DNA from: Mermis nigrescens
Taxonomy: Eukaryota > Nematoda > Enoplea > Mermithida > Mermithidae
Length of the DNA stretch: 64,000 nt
Assembly: GCA_036768485.1 (NCBI GenBank)
Contig: JAVLUZ010000340.1
Span: 6,535,637-6,599,636 of the forward strand
Direction: 5' to 3'
Positions 59,501-64,000 of the stretch are shown in pieces; the first letter of the stretch is position 1, and each line of letters starts with the position of its first letter. The translations under genes were made by a program, and so were the position numbers. The notes under the pieces are model-generated. The model was not told where the DNA came from and did not search any database. It saw only the letters and a list, made by a program, of their open reading frames with translations.

Positions 59501-60949
59501 TTTGAGGTAAAACCCCACGGTTGGCAACCCTGTTCAGAAACCGACCACAGGACGAAATTTCTAGCACGTGTAATACGTTTTTGGTAAATTATTAATGTGC
59601 TTTACATTTTTAAATCTAAACAGATGGTCTCCTTTACGTGTAAAGTAGAAAAAATACGATTCAATGAAAGGTGATAATTGCTTCGTGCCAGCCATAGTCG
59701 TACCACATAACATTGCTCATATACGAGTACAAGTACATGTGTTATAACTTTTGTCGTTAAAAATGCCACTGCTTTCGGAGCAAACAAAGAAAATTTGTGA
59801 TATTGGTGTCATTAACTGTAATTAATTAGGAAAATGAAGAATTTTTACAATTATTCAAATAAGAATTCCAAAAATCGCCTGCCCAATTATATGTGACTTG
59901 AATCTCAGCTAATCTAATCTCGAATCCATGCGCTGACTTATATGTACATGTAGGGGCGGATTTAGAGGGGCGGGGCGGCCGCCCCCCCCCTATTGGCCCA
60001 AAATAGTGCGCAAAATTAAGCATTTTTGAGCGATTTTTAGCGATTTTCGGTTTAAAACGGCCAATTTTTTCCGCCCAAGTCAGGGTTTCGCCCCCCCCCT
60101 TAGGGGTACCGCCCCCCTTAGGAAAATCCTAGATCCGCCACTGTGTACATGCATGTTCTAGGCTAGAATGTTGTTGTTCATCTAAATGCATTTTGCCCTA
60201 ACAAAATGTTACTAACGTTTATCAGAATCTTCTCCTACCGAAAGAAATAACTTGTTGCTGAACTACTGATTAACGCACTTTTGTTATGCACCGTGTAGAT
60301 TTATTTTCGAACGACCTGTCGAATCTGAATATTCAGAAATGCTTTTCTTAGTTTTGAGTAAAGGATTCCAGGAAATTCTAAAATGAGATTTCCGGCGCGT
60401 ATAATTCTTCAAAAATAAATTTCCGTCAGTGCGATATCTTAGTATTAGAAAATGGGAGATTTTTCGGCAGAATAGACAAAACGCAAAAAAAATGAGACGA
60501 ATAGAAGTTAAACTTTCAAACGTAAAAAACAAAACAACACGGAACACAATATAACAAAATCTGACCTAAATAAAATACAGGCAGAATTGACAGACAATCG
60601 TTTTGATTCTCATCAAATCTATTTGTATACCTACTTTCAGGAAGACCAAGTTGTGACGCTTATAAAGTCGGCTTGTGGATTAATGGGATTTTATTCAAAA
60701 TGGTGCCATGCGCACTGCTTGCCCATTTGAGCTTCTCTCTTTTGTTTATTATTCGCGACGCAAATAGGCGAAAAAAGCGATTATTCAATTTGGCTAATAG
60801 ACCCCAAGTAACTAGTACAAATGTGACAAGTTCTACATCTGAGGTGCCACTGATATCTGGCACTAAACTCAGCAAGTTATGCCGATTTTTGAATCAAAGG
60901 GCAGATTCCAGAAACGCTGGCAATGGACTCACAAATGCTCGTCAGATAT
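53280..60949 (+). CDS. DMSR/FMRFamide-like neuropeptide G-protein-coupled receptor, 5' part (three exons)
   Basis: Joined exons 53280-53570, 53931-54255 and 60641-60949 give 308 codons covering transmembrane helices 1-5 of a class-A receptor. Helix 1 lies near residues 38-60 (HGYICLNICVLGVITN) and helix 2 near 70-95. The conserved extracellular cysteine that starts helix 3 is the second residue of exon 2. Helix 3 contains LHTSSLWLSV, helix 4 is near 157-175 and helix 5 contains FKMVPCALLAHLS. The HTSSLW and FKxxPC motifs are typical of the myosuppressin/DMSR-like receptors of nematodes and arthropods. The usual DRY is replaced, as in that family (FVRTW here). Exon 3 ends in the third cytoplasmic loop; helices 6 and 7 must lie beyond 64000. 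Each junction keeps phase. Ligand unknown, presumably a FMRFamide-like or myosuppressin-type peptide. Confidence 0.8.
53931..54255 (+). CDS. receptor exon 2
   Basis: It begins after TTTATTAAG with GAATGCGAT (Glu-Cys-Asp) and ends ATGATCG before the donor GTAAGT, leaving one base of a split codon. It encodes the helix-3 cysteine, helix 3, cytoplasmic loop 2, helix 4 and most of extracellular loop 2, including its cysteine. Confidence 0.85.
54327..55223. mobile_element. GGGCCGGTTTCTGAA element, copy 1, in receptor intron 2
   Basis: 897 bp with ends GGGCCGGTTTCTGAAC and TTCAGAAACCGGCCC, and CAG on both sides (54324-54326, 55224-55226). Dense subterminal GGGGCTA and TAGCCCC palindromes fill the outer 250 bp of each end. 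The middle 400 bp is homologous, inverted, to 55960-56400. A 3-bp duplication and GGGCCGG ends suggest PIF/Harbinger relatives; no transposase is present. Confidence 0.75.
56667..59532. mobile_element. hAT-like element (CAGTGTTGCCAACCC ends) nested in copy 2
   Basis: 2.87 kb, CAGTGTTGCCAACCC to GGTTGGCAACCCTG, with a perfect 8-bp duplication TTCAGAAA at 56659-56666 and 59533-59540. Both subterminal regions are rich in AAACCTCAAA repeats. It contains two direct copies of a ~185-bp segment (57126-57312 and 57836-58020) and a smaller hAT copy. No transposase was found. Confidence 0.85.
57319..58211. mobile_element. hAT element of the 38711-39333 family, interrupted and truncated
   Basis: In inverse orientation, it starts CAGTGGCGAATCTAGG and follows the 38711 copy to about 57750. 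An interruption of about 390 bp follows, which includes the second copy of the 185-bp direct repeat. The element resumes at about 58138 (GATGGCCAAAAATCATTGC) and ends near 58211 without the expected terminus. Confidence 0.7.
59951..60143. mobile_element. hAT MITE, CAGGGGCGGATTTAGG family, copy 3
   Basis: 193 bp, TAGGGGCGGATTTAGAGG to AGATCCGCCACTG, with duplication TGTACATG at 59943-59950 and 60144-60151. The first base is T instead of C. It lies in receptor intron 2, about 500 bp before exon 3. Confidence 0.88.
60641..60949 (+). CDS. receptor exon 3
   Basis: It begins after the acceptor CTACTTTCAG. The first two bases GA complete the split glycine codon left by exon 2. It encodes the end of extracellular loop 2, helix 5 and a long third cytoplasmic loop rich in Ser/Thr with a basic RRKKRL start, and ends before a GTAAGG donor in phase 1. 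The frame would also stay open for a few codons past the donor, but the phase-matched splice and family topology favour the donor. Confidence 0.8.
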
Positions 60950-61740
60950 GTAAGGCTCGATATTATTAGTTTGAATCGCTTAGATATAAAATTAGGTTAA
61001 AAATGCAAAAACTATGTATCAATAAATTAAAATCCTTGTCAAATATCATTCAGGAAAAATAATTTAGTAGATTTCGATTGTTTGTTAAACAAATTCCTAG
61101 TTGCATTTAATGTTCTGCTGTCTATGCAAACTTCCTAGGGAATAGGCATAAACATAATAGAGACAGGGCCGAATTGGATGGTCCGCGAATTCTTTCAACG
61201 CTGAACAAATGGTGATGTCTCAACAGCCCCATCAGTCCCAACAGCCCCACCGTCCTAACAGCCCCACCAATAATCCAAACAGCCCCACCAATCCCAACAG
61301 CTCCACCAATCCCAACAGCCCCACCGTCCCAACAGCCCCACCATCCCAACAGCCCCACCGTCCCAACAGCCCCACCAAAAATCCCAACAGCCCACCCGTC
61401 CCAACAGCCCCACCAGTCCCAACAACCCCACCGTCCCAAAAGCCCCACCAATAATCCCAACAGCCCCACAAATCCAAACAGCCCCACCAATCCCAAAAGC
61501 CCCATCAATCCCAACAGCCCCACCGTCCCAACAGTCCTAAGAGCCCCACCGATCACAGCAGCAGTTCCACCGTTCCAGCAGTCCTACCATTCCAACAGTC
61601 GCACTGTCCCAACCACACATAAGCGTGGGGGAGGGGATGTTTAGAGTTTAACCCACCAACCCGAAATTCTGGAAATCTCCTAAATTATGGTAGACCCCAG
61701 AATTCTATTTTTAGCACATTTCTCGGTCACTTTACCCCAC

Positions 61741-61974
61741 TGGGCGTGTGGGGTTTAGGGGTATGCATCCCCCCGAGAAACCGAAATACCCTCCAGAATT
61801 CAATTTTTGAATTTTTTTCGCAATTTTTTGATGCCAGTGGATAGTGCTTGATGAGAAACGTCGAAAAATGGTGTTTTTATCGCCATACCACCATTTTTAA
61901 GGCCATTTTTTGACCTTCAAAAAATCTTGCAACCCCCAGAATTTTCTTGCTGCCCACTTATGCTGGTTGGGCTG
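61741..61974. mobile_element. partial CATAGGTGGGCAGCA-family MITE
   Basis: Minus orientation, ending GCTGCCCACTTATG. The left end starts inside the terminal repeat (TGGGCGTGTGGGG after TTTACCCCAC), the same junction as at 2390-2400, so the junction predates duplication of the whole composite. Confidence 0.6.
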
Positions 61975-62007
61975 TTGGGACGGTAGGGCTGTTCATATGG
62001 TGGGGCT

Positions 62008-62266
62008 CACACCTGGGCGTGGGGGTTTGGGGGGTATGCACCCCCAGAAATCAAACTACCCCCCCAGAAATCAAAATACCCCCTCACCCAGAATTCAATT
62101 TTTAAAATTTTTTTCGTTTTTTCGCAGTTTTTTGATGCCAATGGATAGTGCTTGATGAGAAACGTCGAAAAATGGTGTTTTTATCGCCATACCACCATTT
62201 TTAAGGCCATTTTTTGACCTTCAAAAAATCTTGCACCCCCCAGAATTTTCTTGCTGCCCACGTATG
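62008..62266. mobile_element. CATAGGTGGGCAGCA-family MITE inside minisatellite array
   Basis: 259 bp, CACACCTGGGCGTGG to GCTGCCCACGTATG, with duplication GTGGGGCT at 62000-62007 and 62267-62274; the target is a minisatellite unit. Confidence 0.88.
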
Positions 62267-62704
62267 GTGGGGCTGTTGGGACGGTGGGACTGTTGGGATT
62301 GGTGGGGCTGTTGGGATTGGTGTGGCTGTTGGGATTGGTGGGGCTGTTAGGATTGGTGGGGCTGTTGGGACTGGTGGGGCTGTTGGGATTGGTGGGCTGT
62401 TGGGATTATTGGCGGGGCTGTTAGGACGGTGGGACTGTTGGGACTGGTGGGGTTCTTGGGACTGGTGGGGCTGTTTGGATTATTGGTGGGCTGTTGGAAT
62501 GGTGGGGCTGTTGGGATAGTGGGGCTGTTGGGACGGTGGGACTGTTGGGATTGGTGAGGCTGTTGGGATTGGTGGGCTTGTTGGGATTATTGGTGGGGCT
62601 GTTGGGACGGTGGGACTGGTGGGGCTGTTGGGATTTTTGGTGGGGCTGTTGGGACGGTGGGGCTGTTGGGACTGGTGGGGCTGTTGAGACACAATCCAAC
62701 AAAT

Positions 62705-64000
62705 AAATGACTTGACAAATTATTTTCGGCATTTATTATCAAGATTAACCCCACAGCGATTGATAATAGAAGAAATTTGTTTTTCGATAATATAAAGTTT
62801 TTAAAAGGATTTTTAAGTTTGCTTAGCGAATATAAAACGGTTTGTTTGTTTCTTCTGCTCGGATTACGCCACATACGATAATTGTTGCCATCATTTTCCA
62901 ATTTTTTCAAGGAGCTGCCTCTCCCACGACTTAAAATATGTATTCTTAAGAGTGGAGTTTGATCGTCATATCACCCAAATTCAAAGCAGTATGCCCAATT
63001 TGAAAGTCATTTCTTTATACAGAGATAGAGTGATTTATAATAATCTGTATATTGTAATAATAATTCGAAAAATCTATTTACTTCCATTTCTTACCAGCGG
63101 AAGCAAATTCTCGCTTCTATTTCTGAATGACTTTTATTTTTATTACTAACAGTAGGCGTCTGTCTATACTTTAGCTGAATAAGAAATTAATATAACTGAT
63201 CCTTTTGTAATCAGTGTGATAGCCTTTGTTCAGGGATATAATATACGTTACTTCTTACTTGCTAAGGCATAAGGAAAAGAAATAATTAAGACGATTTGCG
63301 ATTAAAATTAATAATGTGTCATGAATTTTCAACCAGCTTCTGTTTGGAGAATTGGACAGTTAGAATGTATCTATTTCGATAATTAAGAATGATTGAATTA
63401 CGATAAAATCTCCGATTACAAACTGATACATGAAATTTCTCAATGTCTATTATTTTGACTGCACATCGTAGCGACTGATTTAACAATTTGTGACATTCCT
63501 AAGCAAAATTCGATAAGTAGCGATTCACATGTAGCCGATATCGAAAAATTAGGAACAGACTTAAATATTTCTAATTTTGAACATCAATGCAGCACTAAAG
63601 GTGAAAACGTCAAGATTAAGGTAATCTAGGATTTTCAAATGTTTCCTATCACTTTTTTGTGTTGCGCTTTGTTTTTTTTCGCGATACTTCCGGCTATCAT
63701 AAGTAAGAATTAAATAAGAATAAATGAGTACAAAATAAAAAAATTTTAAGACTATCGATCCTAATTAACTTTACGAACGAATTGACGATTTTTCGGAAAA
63801 AAATTGTAGAAAATGTATTTTTAAGTGCTCAAAATCGTCAAAATTTTCACATGCTTATTTTTTACTATATTTTGTTCGATTTACTCGATTTTTTTCAAAC
63901 TTTTTCGAAATCTTTTATGGTTATTATGTTCTAGAAAAAACTAGCATTGTCTATAAGTGTTTCGTCGCGTACCCATCGATTTTTAGCCCAAAAATACATT
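62705..64000. other. receptor intron 3 continuation, no gene seen
   Basis: AT-rich sequence. From about 63800 to the window edge it matches the dispersed repeat at 32460-32650 (ATTTTGTTCGATTTACTCG, then TTTTTAGCCCAAAAATACA). I looked for a helix-6/7 exon of the receptor and did not find one. Confidence 0.4.

Larger units (their letters stand above)
55720..59547. mobile_element. GGGCCGGTTTCTGAA element, copy 2, split by a hAT
   Basis: The left end is AGGCCGGTTTCTGAATG at 55720. The right end is TTCATTCAGAAA (to 56666), continuing as CCGACCA after the hAT insertion, to 59547. CAG lies on both sides (55717-55719, 59548-59550). Its own length is about 950 bp, in opposite orientation to copy 1. 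The middle shares GACATTTGGCAATAG-type sequence with copy 1. A 63-codon minus-strand frame at 56210-56401 is probably a shared remnant of a parental gene but has no recognisable domain. Confidence 0.7.
61211..62696. mobile_element. minisatellite-armed inverted-repeat transposon, copy 3, in receptor intron 3
   Basis: The ends are GGTGATGTCTCAACAGCC and CTGTTGAGACACAATC, with flanks GAACAAAT (61203-61210) and CAACAAAT (62697-62704), an 8-bp duplication with one mismatch. The arms are minisatellite at 61222-61610 and 62267-62685. Between them lie a segment homologous to 2400-2520 (61615-61740) and two MITE copies (61741-61974 partial, 62008-62266 complete). Confidence 0.8.

Noticed and set aside
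1..64000. CRISPR arrays, bacterial operons or phage modules
   Set aside because: Spliced receptor exons, TIR transposons with typical eukaryotic duplications and very low coding density show eukaryotic DNA. The tandem arrays lack spacer structure.

Overview
This is AT-rich eukaryotic (invertebrate animal) genomic DNA dominated by transposable elements. The only convincing host gene is the 5' part of a spliced seven-transmembrane receptor, whose three exons (53280-53570, 53931-54255, 60641-60949) join in phase. They resemble the DMSR/FMRFamide-like neuropeptide receptors of nematodes and arthropods. That receptor, the long introns and the repeat load suggest a repeat-rich invertebrate, perhaps a nematode; the exact taxon cannot be fixed from the window. 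There are no prokaryotic features.

Layout, left to right. (1) 474-4331: two adjacent inverted-repeat transposons whose arms are 15-18 bp minisatellites (GGGGCTGTTGGGA-type). Each is flanked by an 8-bp target-site duplication (TSD). A third copy lies at 61211-62696. (2) 4381-11907: a 7.5-kb element with ~355-bp terminal inverted repeats (TIRs), a perfect 9-bp TSD and a relic of an ISXO2/Merlin-type transposase. It has been hit at least four times, including a 2.2-kb element that itself contains a 1.4-kb hAT-like element. (3) 12926-26428: an element with 1.6-kb TIRs whose only recognisable gene is a frameshifted protein-primed family-B DNA polymerase (Polinton/Maverick type). It is interrupted by a 4.25-kb TIR element, a 213-bp MITE and, in its right TIR, a 644-bp element. 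(4) 26.4-53.2 kb: mostly unassigned sequence with MITEs, hAT and Harbinger-like elements, two tandem-repeat blocks and one possible coding exon. (5) 53.3-61 kb: the receptor gene, whose 6.4-kb second intron is almost wholly nested transposons. (6) 61-64 kb: the third intron, carrying the third minisatellite-armed element, up to the window edge.

Most element boundaries are supported by matching TSDs on both flanks, and several are confirmed by an uninterrupted copy of the target in the opposite TIR arm. The order of insertions can therefore be read directly. No intact transposase is present, so nearly everything mobile here looks non-autonomous or dead.

The two most unusual items are the minisatellite-armed transposon family and the polymerase-only element, which has an 8-bp rather than the Polinton-typical 6-bp target duplication.
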